64,000 nt of DNA from BJGO01 sp964640655. Lineage in GTDB: Bacteria; Bacteroidota; Bacteroidia; Chitinophagales; UBA10324. The translations under genes were made by a program, and so were the position numbers. Below, in pieces: positions 53,403-61,628 of the stretch (the stretch's first letter is position 1; each line of letters starts with the position of its first letter). The notes under the pieces are model-generated. The model saw only the letters and a program-made list of their open reading frames with translations, did not search any database and was not told where the DNA came from. Where the stretch lies: assembly GCA_964640655.1 (NCBI GenBank), contig CAZXFT010000004.1:110630-174629 (forward strand), given 5' to 3'.

Positions 53403-55097
53403 ATGAAAAAACTTTACACCATCTATGCTTTCACAGCATTTATTGCAGTTATTATTCTGAGTTCTGTTTCTTACGATACTGTCAGCTACTCTACCGGGCC
53501 TCCGGCAGGACGATGTGGCGCGCCGGCAGATGGTGGTGCTACCTGTACTGCATGCCATTCGTCGTTCCCTATTATAGACCTTGGCAACAATAACGGTTGG
53601 ATTACTTCAAACATACCTGCCGGCGGTTACGCTCCGGGAGCTACATATACGATTACAGCTACAGCTTCTCAAAATGGCATCAACAAATTTGGTTTTCAGA
53701 TGTCTCCACAGGCTACAAATGGTACTTACTTAGGCACAATGGTAGTAACCAACTCAACTGAAACACAAATTGTGAGTACAAAATATATTGAACATACATC
53801 AGCAGGTACTAGTGGCACTAATTCTAAAACCTGGTCATTTAACTGGGTAGCACCTGCTGCAGGCACCGGTGCCGTTACATTTTATGCGTGCTTCAATGCT
53901 GCCAATGGTATTAATGGTTCAAGCGGAGATCAGATTTATAAGACAACGTACACTATTAATGAGTGTGTAGTGAGTGCTTCCATATTAGCACCAATAACAT
54001 CAATATGCAGTAATGATGTTGCGGTATTAACAGCTCAAGGTACCGGAACTTATCAGTGGAGTAATGGTGCTACAACTCAAACCATTGGTGCAACAACAGG
54101 AGGTGATTATACCGTAACGGTCACCAATGGAGCTGGCTGTACTGCTGTTAGTAACCCTGTAAATATTGAAGTCATTCAAATACCGAACAGTCCTGAAGTA
54201 AGTTCACCTGTTGTTGTGTGTGCTGATGTTCCAGCTACATTCACTATAATTGATTATAATTCTTCATACAATTATATGTGGTCCTTAGATGGAGGAACTA
54301 TAACAGGACAATCTAATGGATCATACACTATAGTATGGAATAATACAGGCTCTGTAAATCTTAATGTTGCAGCAACGATTGATAATTGTGGTAGTCTTCC
54401 GACACCTTTAAGTATTCAGGTTGACACTGCACCTTTGATTTCTGTAACAGGCATTCCCACAACAACTTGCGCCGGAAATTGCTTCCCTTTTACAGTTAGC
54501 GGTGCTTCTTCAATAACAGTGAATGGTGTTAATGCAAACAGCGGTGATTCGCTATGTGCAACAGGTAATGGCACATACGATATCATTGCTATATCCAGCG
54601 AAGGGTGTAGTGATTCTTCTAATTTCCAGTTTGATATTGAGAATGGACCTACAGCTAGTTTGATTCAAACTTCTTCGACAATATGTATCTCCGACACAAG
54701 CGGAATAAACACCTGGATATGGTTATTAGATGGAACCGAAATAGGTGCTAATACCGAATGTATCAATACTACAGAGTCAGGAAACTATACTGTAGTGATG
54801 ACAGGTGCTAACGGGTGCACCTCATCTGTCTCAGAATTTTTTACCTTCATTGGTTTTGATCAAATACCTGCATCCACTTTCTATTTTAACAATCCTGTTA
54901 CAGACCAACTAAGGTTGCTTAATAACCCTGAAGGTACATTAATCATAACCGACCTCAATGGCCGAGTAATAGAAACAATTATAATCGGTAAGGATGCACG
55001 AATAAACCTGAGCAATCTGACCAGCGGCATGTATATTGTTCAATTAATGGCTGCCGATAAAAGTTACAATTTCCGTTTGTTGAAACAGGCTCAATAA
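53403..55097 (+). CDS. Choice-of-anchor V/Reeler-like secreted protein with CxxCH motif and T9SS type A tail
   Basis: A 564-residue secreted protein. The signal peptide is MKKLYTIYAFTAFIAVIILSSV. The next domain (about 25-195) has GPPAGRCGAPADGGATCTACHSSFP, containing CTACH, a CxxCH haem-c attachment pattern, followed by a Reeler-like beta sandwich. Ig-like repeats run to about 490. The type A sorting tail begins after FYFNNPVTDQL. The domain resembles the one called choice-of-anchor V. If haem is attached, the CcmE/CcmF system in this window could do it. Confidence 0.85.
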   Translation: MKKLYTIYAFTAFIAVIILSSVSYDTVSYSTGPPAGRCGAPADGGATCTACHSSFPIIDLGNNNGWITSNIPAGGYAPGATYTITATASQNGINKFGFQMSPQATNGTYLGTMVVTNSTETQIVSTKYIEHTSAGTSGTNSKTWSFNWVAPAAGTGAVTFYACFNAANGINGSSGDQIYKTTYTINECVVSASILAPITSICSNDVAVLTAQGTGTYQWSNGATTQTIGATTGGDYTVTVTNGAGCTAVSNPVNIEVIQIPNSPEVSSPVVVCADVPATFTIIDYNSSYNYMWSLDGGTITGQSNGSYTIVWNNTGSVNLNVAATIDNCGSLPTPLSIQVDTAPLISVTGIPTTTCAGNCFPFTVSGASSITVNGVNANSGDSLCATGNGTYDIIAISSEGCSDSSNFQFDIENGPTASLIQTSSTICISDTSGINTWIWLLDGTEIGANTECINTTESGNYTVVMTGANGCTSSVSEFFTFIGFDQIPASTFYFNNPVTDQLRLLNNPEGTLIITDLNGRVIETIIIGKDARINLSNLTSGMYIVQLMAADKSYNFRLLKQAQ

Positions 55098-55510
55098 CGA
55101 CGTACGTCGGTGGCCTTTGGAATAATAATCATGATACAAGCCGCTGCTATAATGTGTAGCGGCATGGAGAGCATTTTAAATGATGAAGGCGTGTGTGTAC
55201 CATCGGGTAATGTTGGTGCAATGCTCCAGAGAAATGAAACGAGTAAAATGATAAAGCAAATAATGTTAAAGTAAAAGCCATACTTACGGGTAATCTTTAC
55301 CAAAGCAAAATACCCAATTGCAGCAACTATTCCGACAATGATGGATAGAAAAGTCAATACAGGAAAATTGATGTATTCATCGATGGAAAAATGGAAGAAT
55401 ATGAAGTAAGCGTGATTATAGGCATTGGTAAGTATAGCAGAACTGGCACCAGCAATAAGCCCGGCTTTTAAAGAATGCCAAATAGTAAATTTCTTTCTAG
55501 TAACTGCCAT
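55091..55510 (-). CDS. Hypothetical four-helix membrane protein
   Basis: A 139-residue protein, not assigned. It has four hydrophobic segments, at about 13-33, 48-68, 79-98 and 110-130, separated by short loops; the N-terminus is basic (AVTRKKFTIWHSLKAG). This layout resembles small DUF families of integral membrane proteins. It overlaps the T9SS gene by seven bases at the 3' ends and sits 28 bases downstream of the ATP-grasp gene on the same strand, so it may be cotranscribed with it. Confidence 0.65.
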   Translation of the reverse strand: MAVTRKKFTIWHSLKAGLIAGASSAILTNAYNHAYFIFFHFSIDEYINFPVLTFLSIIVGIVAAIGYFALVKITRKYGFYFNIICFIILLVSFLWSIAPTLPDGTHTPSSFKMLSMPLHIIAAACIMIIIPKATDVRRY

Positions 55511-55538
55511 TTTATCTCTCGCGGGTAAAACTACTTAA

Positions 55539-56735
55539 TTACACTTCAAAAAAACCTACAGTGCCGCCAACCCAGGTTTTGTCCTTGTTGTATTTGGTAC
55601 CAATCATTTCACCGCGACTGAGGCGCGCTAAGTTGGTTTGCAACTCGTATTTATTTTCAGTTTTATTGAAAACGTACAGTAGTCGAATCTCGCATTTAAC
55701 CATTCCATCGGGGGCTTGAATACAAGGCTCGTACTGTACTTTACGTTGCAGCATAAAGTTATGTCTGGCATCTTGAGGTATGTTGTCTATATCAGCAGGT
55801 GATACATGAAAGATAACTCCTGTTCCTGAAAAAGAGTAAAGCGGTTTGAGAACATAATTCTCCAAATCTGTAGGCACTACAGCCAGTTCGTTCAGAAAAT
55901 AACAAGGCGGAATGAAATCGCTTTTAATAAAAGGCATGGTGTATTTACTGATTCTGAAAAACCAGTTCGGGTGACCGGCCCATTCCACATCAACGTCTTC
56001 GGTCAGGTTAAAGGAACGCTCCAGGTCGTTGCGTTTAAGCAGCTCATCAAATATCACGCGGTTATAGATGCGATTGATTTCTGTTTTAACACCATTCAAC
56101 ATGTAAAACAATTTCCTTCCTTCAAGAATTACTTCTGAAATACACACAGCCTTAATGCCGCAAACTCTTTCAGTAATGATAAAGTCTATGGCTGTAGGTT
56201 GTTTATATGGTTCTATCTCTAATAATATAACGTGTTCTTTAGGGTATCCTCCTAGTAATATTTCCATGAGATAACTGTCATACTCCTCAGGATTTTTGCC
56301 TCCGAGTAAGTGACTGTAATTATCGGGTACCGCAAAATGTTTTCTGAACGATTGGGCTAAATAATTCTGATAAGCAAACAAGGAAGGGAAGCCCTGCATC
56401 TCTATCAGTTGCGGCGTAAAATGTCCGCTTTCATCTTTGCAAACAGCAAAGTCAAGCGCAATAAACAGAGATTGTTCATCTTCATTAGGTACATAACAAA
56501 CCTGCGGTATGGAGCCTTTGGTGAGTTTCTTAAAGTCGGGACGCTGAATAAAACGGATAATGTCTGATCCCGCCTGTCTGAGTTTTGAATAAAACATATC
56601 ATCAACAAACACCGGAGTTTCAGCAATACGAAAAGGTATTTTATGTTGAAACTCCTGCTCTATGCCTGCGAGCATGTGTTGATATTTTTCTTCACTGAAC
56701 GACTGGTTATATAGCTTACGTACTGATGCAATCAT
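55539..56735 (-). CDS. ATP-grasp amidoligase-like enzyme (first copy)
   Basis: 398 residues from the ATG at 56735. The frame runs open 81 codons further, but that extension overlaps the divergent amn gene and lacks similarity. The C-terminal half shows an ATP-grasp fold: NYVLKPLYSFSGTGVIF with Lys297, then FMLQRKVQYEP, KCEIRLLYVF and TNLARLSRGEMIGTKYN, whose R-L-S-R-G segment fits ligases of glutathionylspermidine-synthase-like type. It would form an amide or peptide bond with ATP. It diverges from amn and may act with the ligase cluster 2 kb downstream. Confidence 0.78.
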   Translation of the reverse strand: MIASVRKLYNQSFSEEKYQHMLAGIEQEFQHKIPFRIAETPVFVDDMFYSKLRQAGSDIIRFIQRPDFKKLTKGSIPQVCYVPNEDEQSLFIALDFAVCKDESGHFTPQLIEMQGFPSLFAYQNYLAQSFRKHFAVPDNYSHLLGGKNPEEYDSYLMEILLGGYPKEHVILLEIEPYKQPTAIDFIITERVCGIKAVCISEVILEGRKLFYMLNGVKTEINRIYNRVIFDELLKRNDLERSFNLTEDVDVEWAGHPNWFFRISKYTMPFIKSDFIPPCYFLNELAVVPTDLENYVLKPLYSFSGTGVIFHVSPADIDNIPQDARHNFMLQRKVQYEPCIQAPDGMVKCEIRLLYVFNKTENKYELQTNLARLSRGEMIGTKYNKDKTWVGGTVGFFEV

Positions 56736-56849
56736 AATGATGCTATTCTTAAGTGCTGCAAGATAACAAGCCAATGAATTTATTGATTGCTGACATTCTG
56801 TGTGGTTGTTATTCGATTTGTTTAATTTGTGAACCAAACCAACAGCGCT

Positions 56850-57620
56850 ATGGAATCGAAAAATGATATTGTAAACAATTGGTTGCCCCGATATACCGGT
56901 ACACCCATCGAAGATTTTGGTAAATACATCATACTGGTAAACTTTGGCAATTATGTCTATCGCTTTGCCGAATGGCACGGTGTGGAAGTTAAAGGCAAGG
57001 ACCGACCTATGATTAATGCTACTGCCGATGGAATCACCATTATCAATTTTGGAATGGGTAGTCCTAATGCTGCAACGGTAATAGACTTACTCAGCGCCAT
57101 AAAACCTAAGGCCATTTTGTTTCTGGGAAAATGCGGTGGATTAAAAAAGAAAAACCAGTTAGGTGACTTGGTACTTCCCATAGCTGCAGTAAGGGGAGAA
57201 GGTACATCAAACGATTACTTCCCGGCTGAGGTGCCTGCTCTGCCGGCTTTCGCTTTGCAAAAAGCTATTTCTACTACCATTCGTGATTCTGATTGCGACT
57301 ACTGGACCGGCACAGTTTATACCACCAACCGCCGTGTGTGGGAGCACGACGAACAGTTTAAAGACTATCTCCGAAAAATTCGTGCAATGTGCATAGACAT
57401 GGAAACGGCAACCATTTTCACCGTTGCTTTCCATAATAAAATTCCTGCCGGTGCTTTGCTGCTGGTTTCCGATCAACCTATGGTACCGGAAGGAGTTAAA
57501 ACCGAGAAGAGTGATGCTGTTGTTACGGCCAACTATAGCGACAGGCATCTGCGCATTGGTATTGATTCCCTCAAGCAATTAATTAACGACGGCCTCACAG
57601 TAAGACATCTGAAATTTTAA
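56850..57620 (+). CDS. amn: AMP nucleosidase
   Basis: 256 residues from the ATG at 56850; a GTG 21 bases upstream is less likely. The sequence starts SKNDIVNNWLPRYTGTPIEDFGKYI, the usual opening of the short Bacteroidota AMP nucleosidase. It continues with MINATADGITIINFGMGSPNAATVIDLLS, the nucleoside phosphorylase-like phosphate and ribose region, and CIDMETATIFTVAF with the purine-binding Glu. It splits AMP into adenine and ribose-5-phosphate. The gene reads rightward between two leftward ligase genes. Confidence 0.92.
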   Translation: MESKNDIVNNWLPRYTGTPIEDFGKYIILVNFGNYVYRFAEWHGVEVKGKDRPMINATADGITIINFGMGSPNAATVIDLLSAIKPKAILFLGKCGGLKKKNQLGDLVLPIAAVRGEGTSNDYFPAEVPALPAFALQKAISTTIRDSDCDYWTGTVYTTNRRVWEHDEQFKDYLRKIRAMCIDMETATIFTVAFHNKIPAGALLLVSDQPMVPEGVKTEKSDAVVTANYSDRHLRIGIDSLKQLINDGLTVRHLKF

Positions 57621-57626
57621 TGCAGC

Positions 57627-58631
57627 ATGCAAAAGACCTTTGCAGATATTCAACGCGACTTTAAAAACAAAATCTATCATCCTCTTTATGTGCTGGAAGG
57701 TGAAGAACCTTACTACAATGAGGAACTGGTGAAGCATTTTGAAAATGAAATATTAAGCGATAGCGAAAAAGGATTTAACCTGACCATAGTATATGGCAAA
57801 GATGTAACGGACAGTAAAATTGTTTCTCTTGCAAACAGTTTTCCCATGTTTGGCAATTACAATATTGTTATTGTCAAAGAAGCACAGTTTATTAAAGAGT
57901 GGGATGCGCTGAGTAATGCTGCTGCATCCTTACCCAAGAGTACTATGCTGGTGCTGTTTCTTTCCGGTGCGACGCTCGATAAGCGCAAAACGGAAATTAA
58001 AAATCTGCTGGCAAGTGCAGTTCATCACAGCAGCAAGACATTAAAAGAAAACGAGATTCAGCATTTTATTGCTACTTATATCAAGAAAAGCAAACACAGT
58101 ATTACACCCGAAAATGTTCAACTGCTTTCTGATCATGTCAATCAAGACCTGTCTTTTAAAGTAAATGAAATGAACAAGCTAATTTTAAATGTACCGGAGG
58201 GACAGGAAATCACAGCCGAACACATTGAGAAGTTTATTGGCATTCATAAAGAATACAATGTGTTTGCATTAAATAAGGCTCTGGGAGCTAAAAAGATTAA
58301 AGAGTCTGTTGCCATTGCCGACTACTTTGCACGTAACCAAAAAGAGAATCCTTTTGTGGTGGTATTGGCTAACCTGTATTCCTATTTTAACAAAGTATTG
58401 CTGTACCGTACGCTGAGTGCATCGCCACGCAACGAGATTGCATCGGCTCTGGGAGTGAATTCATTTTTCCTGGATGAATATGAATTAGCAGCCAAAAAGT
58501 ATTCAAATGCAAGACTCTATTACATATTTGAATTGTTGAAAGAATACGATCTGCGTTCAAAAAAAATTATTGAAAATGAGTCCGGCGATGGAGTACTGAT
58601 GCGCGAGCTCGTGATTCGAATACTGGCTTAG
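57627..58631 (+). CDS. holA: DNA polymerase III subunit delta
   Basis: A 334-residue clamp-loader subunit that opens the beta sliding clamp. The N-terminal part has YPLYVLEGEEPYYNEEL-type sequence and NSFPMFGNYNIVIVKEAQ, then AAASLPKSTMLVLFLSG. The C-terminal collar helices include FVVVLANLYSYFNKVLLYR and LLKEYDLRSKKI. It lies six bases after amn and overlaps the glutamine amidotransferase gene by four bases at the 3' ends. Housekeeping gene; its position appears incidental to the ligase cluster. Confidence 0.93.
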   Translation: MQKTFADIQRDFKNKIYHPLYVLEGEEPYYNEELVKHFENEILSDSEKGFNLTIVYGKDVTDSKIVSLANSFPMFGNYNIVIVKEAQFIKEWDALSNAAASLPKSTMLVLFLSGATLDKRKTEIKNLLASAVHHSSKTLKENEIQHFIATYIKKSKHSITPENVQLLSDHVNQDLSFKVNEMNKLILNVPEGQEITAEHIEKFIGIHKEYNVFALNKALGAKKIKESVAIADYFARNQKENPFVVVLANLYSYFNKVLLYRTLSASPRNEIASALGVNSFFLDEYELAAKKYSNARLYYIFELLKEYDLRSKKIIENESGDGVLMRELVIRILA

Positions 58632-59464
58632 GCCCTTAGCGAGTAGGGTAGATGATGCTCCGTAGCCATACGCAGAAATGTAGGCAGTATGGTGTTGTGT
58701 GTCAGAATAATTTTATCGGGTTGATGCAGCATTTCTATGGTTTCGCGATACTTGGCTTCGCTGTGATGCTGAATGATAAAGTTCTTTTTATCGTCGCGCA
58801 TCAGGTAGCGCATCATTCCTTCCACATCGCTTTCGGGATGAAACTGTGTGCCTATGAAGCAATCATTAAAACGAATAGCCATTGTGGCTTGCTCCAGATT
58901 TACGTGTGGTCTTTCTTTTTCGAGACACAACACCTCGCCTCCAGTCTTGCTTAATTGTTTCTGATCTATTTCTATCACCTGCCAGTCGCGAGAATCAACG
59001 ATATAGAATGGATCGTTCAGTTCTTTCAGCAATGCTTCTTTATTTCCAGCTTCGGTTTTGTGTGTTGGAAATATTCCAAAGGCTGTTGACTTACGAAGGC
59101 ATACTTTCCCTAACTGATAATAGCGACAAAAAATCTGGAATGAATGACAGATTAAGAATACATACTTTCTGCGATCGGGATGTTTTTTGTTGTAAGCCAT
59201 TATGTCGTCCATCAGGCGGAAATACTTTCTTTCCCATTCGCTGCCTTCGCTATCCAGCGGGCTGCCCGGCCCACCGCTGCTGATATATACATCGAAACCT
59301 AAATCGGCCATTTCGTTTTTACCGCGCACATCGTACACTTCCATTTGCAGGTCGCGGTTGTTGTTTAGAGCAAACTCACTCACTATGGATTTAATACAAC
59401 GCATGCCTTCGTTAGGCACACCATCGTACAGATCCAACACGGCAACGTTTAACGGTTTTTGCAT
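58628..59464 (-). CDS. Class I glutamine amidotransferase-like protein in ligase cluster
   Basis: 278 residues from the ATG at 59464; a TTG nine bases earlier is possible. The flavodoxin-like fold carries the triad of class I amidotransferases: the nucleophile in YVFLICHSFQIF (Cys106), and FIGTQFHPESD with His209 and Glu211. YISSGGPGSPL supplies the oxyanion strand. It may release ammonia from glutamine or hydrolyse a gamma-glutamyl bond. It lies 12 bases downstream of the GCS2 gene, last in a four-gene operon. Confidence 0.87.
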   Translation of the reverse strand: MQKPLNVAVLDLYDGVPNEGMRCIKSIVSEFALNNNRDLQMEVYDVRGKNEMADLGFDVYISSGGPGSPLDSEGSEWERKYFRLMDDIMAYNKKHPDRRKYVFLICHSFQIFCRYYQLGKVCLRKSTAFGIFPTHKTEAGNKEALLKELNDPFYIVDSRDWQVIEIDQKQLSKTGGEVLCLEKERPHVNLEQATMAIRFNDCFIGTQFHPESDVEGMMRYLMRDDKKNFIIQHHSEAKYRETIEMLHQPDKIILTHNTILPTFLRMATEHHLPYSLRA

Positions 59465-59476
59465 AGGGTACAAATA

Positions 59477-60574
59477 TCAAATACCGTCTAAGGTTTGCTG
59501 ACAGATGTAATCCACAACCGCTTCAAAACTTTGTGTAGACTCATACACAGCCAACTGCCTGTCGGCGCCGGTTCCTTTTTCCAAAATGGTTTTCACATAG
59601 TTTACTTCACGGCGAATGTCGAGTTCTTCAACTACATCTTCAATAAAATCCAACAACTCATGTATCAGAGCACGGGTGTTCACTTCCATCTCTTTGCCAA
59701 AGTCTATCATTTTGCCATCTATTCCATAGCGGCATGCACGCCATTTGTTTTCGTTAATCAATGCACGGCGATACATCATAAAATTCAGGTTCTGTTCGCG
59801 CAGCTTAGTAAGCTTGCACACCAAAGCCTGAAACAATGCTACTACAGCCATAGTTTCATCTATGTGCATAGGTATATCGCAAATGCGGAACTCTATGGTA
59901 TTGAAGAACGGATGCACACGCAAATCCCACCAAATCTTTTTGGCGTTATCTATACAGCCGGTCTTAACCAACAGGTTCACATAGTTTTTATATTCATCAT
60001 AGCTGCTGAAATGATCCGGTATGCCGGTGCGCGGAAAGCGCTCAAACACTTTAGCACGAAAAGATTTAAAGCCTGTGTTGCGACCTTCCCAGAAAGGGGA
60101 GTTGGTGGTGAGTGCATACACGTGCGGTAAAAAGTAACGCACCGTATTGGCTATGTGAATGGCTAAGTTTTTATCTTCAATGCCTACGTGCACGTGCAAA
60201 CCAAAAATTAAATTAGAACGTGCGGCATCCTGCATTTCGTTTACTATCTCTTCGTAACGCGGATTGGGAGTGATCAACTGCGTGCTCCAGTGGGAGAAAG
60301 GATGTGTACCGCTGGCGCCAATGGTTAAACCCAGAGAGCCTGCTATTTCGGCTATGGATTTACGCAGGTTGCCCAGGTCGTGGCGCGCTTCGTGAATGTT
60401 GCGGCAGATACCGGTGCCGGCCTCCACCACAGCCTGATGCATCTCCGCCTTTACCTGATCGTTCAGTTTTTTTGCGGCCAGTTCCACTATCTTTTGGTCG
60501 TGCGATTTCAGCTGCCGCGTTTGCGGGTCTATGACCATGTACTCTTCTTCGACACCGAGGGTGAATGTGTGCAT
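59477..60574 (-). CDS. GCS2/YbdK-family carboxylate-amine ligase
   Basis: A 365-residue enzyme of the glutamine-synthetase-like GCS2 fold. It opens with LGVEEEYMVIDPQTRQL, the signature of YbdK, and goes on with VEAGTGICRNIHEARHDLG, then LHVHVGIEDKNLAI and TNSPFWEGRNTGFKSFRA. Family members ligate glutamate to cysteine or another amine with ATP. Its place between an amidotransferase and an ATP-grasp ligase suggests it makes a specialised amide rather than glutathione. Gaps to the neighbours are 12 bases on each side. Confidence 0.9.
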   Translation of the reverse strand: MHTFTLGVEEEYMVIDPQTRQLKSHDQKIVELAAKKLNDQVKAEMHQAVVEAGTGICRNIHEARHDLGNLRKSIAEIAGSLGLTIGASGTHPFSHWSTQLITPNPRYEEIVNEMQDAARSNLIFGLHVHVGIEDKNLAIHIANTVRYFLPHVYALTTNSPFWEGRNTGFKSFRAKVFERFPRTGIPDHFSSYDEYKNYVNLLVKTGCIDNAKKIWWDLRVHPFFNTIEFRICDIPMHIDETMAVVALFQALVCKLTKLREQNLNFMMYRRALINENKWRACRYGIDGKMIDFGKEMEVNTRALIHELLDFIEDVVEELDIRREVNYVKTILEKGTGADRQLAVYESTQSFEAVVDYICQQTLDGI

Positions 60575-60586
60575 GATGAAACAGAT

Positions 60587-61597
60587 TTATTGTTTTACAA
60601 CGCTCTCTTTTTTTACAACGCGCTTAAGGGGAGTTTTTTTTTCAATGGACTTGCCTTCGGCAAATGATTTTACAAATTCTCCCCAGGTTAAGTTGTTGAT
60701 ACCCGGCTTAAATGATTTGGCACGTGCTATGGCCAGATCGGCGGCGGCGTTCACCACCCAGTCGAAGTTTTCCTGACCCACAGAATTTACATCGGCATCG
60801 GGTGCAGGGTTGCAGAAATCGATGGCATAAGGAATACCATTGCGCACAGCCAATTCTACTGTGTTAAAATCGTAACCCAAATACTTATTCAGACGCAATA
60901 CATAATCTTCTAATGTTGCCAGTAACTTTTTATCGGCATTAAACTTACCGTGCACATAACGCAGATGATGCGGATTGCGAGGTTCGTATTGCATAATGCG
61001 CACGTTGTTGCCGCCTATGCAGTAGCAACGATAGTACTCATCAAAAATAATTTCTTCCTGAAGCATCATTACCAGAGTTCCGGTTTCGGCATACTTCTCA
61101 AAAAACTCCTCCTTGCTATTGAGTTTATAAACACTCTTCCATCCGCCACCGGCAAAAGGTTTCATATACGCCGGCCAGCCGATGTATTGAAATATGGATT
61201 CCCAGTTCAGCGGAAAGGCCAGGTTGCGAAACGACGACGAACTGGTGTCGGGCGGCATTTGATTAGAGGGTAACAAAACTGTTTTGGGTACAGGCACACC
61301 TATTTTCACGGCAAGAGCATTGTTAAAAAACTTTTCGTCGGCGCTCCACCAGAAAGGGTTATTGATAACTGCTGTGCCGCTGATGGCAGCATTCTTCAGG
61401 TAGCCGCGATAAAAGGGTACATCCTGCGAAATGCGGTCAACTATAACGGCATACTCTGCATCGGCAGCCTGCTCTACCATATCCACACGTACGCGCTCGG
61501 CTTGTATGTCTTTGATGTTTCGTTTGTTGATTTCTTCAATAAAAGCATCGGGGAAAGTAGCTTCCATACCGTGCAGTATTCCAATTTTCTTTGTCAT
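60587..61597 (-). CDS. ATP-grasp ligase (second copy) in the cluster
   Basis: A 336-residue enzyme. Residues 1-100 make a preATP-grasp domain (KKIGILHGMEATFPDAFIEE). The ATP-grasp core is seen in WPAYMKPFAGGGWKSVYKL with Lys146, then LQEEIIFDEYYRCYCIGG, and the metal-binding end NTVELAVRNGIPYAIDFCNPAPDAD (Glu248, Asp260, Asn263). It ends in a lysine-rich tail (KKTPLKRVVKKESVVKQ, 319-336) not usual for the fold. It should couple ATP hydrolysis to amide or ester bond formation on an unknown carboxylate. It is second in the operon, 31 bases after the esterase gene. Confidence 0.86.
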   Translation of the reverse strand: MTKKIGILHGMEATFPDAFIEEINKRNIKDIQAERVRVDMVEQAADAEYAVIVDRISQDVPFYRGYLKNAAISGTAVINNPFWWSADEKFFNNALAVKIGVPVPKTVLLPSNQMPPDTSSSSFRNLAFPLNWESIFQYIGWPAYMKPFAGGGWKSVYKLNSKEEFFEKYAETGTLVMMLQEEIIFDEYYRCYCIGGNNVRIMQYEPRNPHHLRYVHGKFNADKKLLATLEDYVLRLNKYLGYDFNTVELAVRNGIPYAIDFCNPAPDADVNSVGQENFDWVVNAAADLAIARAKSFKPGINNLTWGEFVKSFAEGKSIEKKTPLKRVVKKESVVKQ

Positions 61598-61628
61598 ATT
61601 GATTGTATTTAATTTGAATGCAAATGTC

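Noticed and set aside
56736..56978. 81-residue N-terminal extension of the first ATP-grasp gene
   Set aside because: It runs into the divergent amn coding sequence and promoter region and has no similarity to the family.
59495..60130. 211-codon + strand frame opposite the GCS2 gene
   Set aside because: The minus-strand gene has complete family motifs over the same interval; the + product has no recognisable domain.
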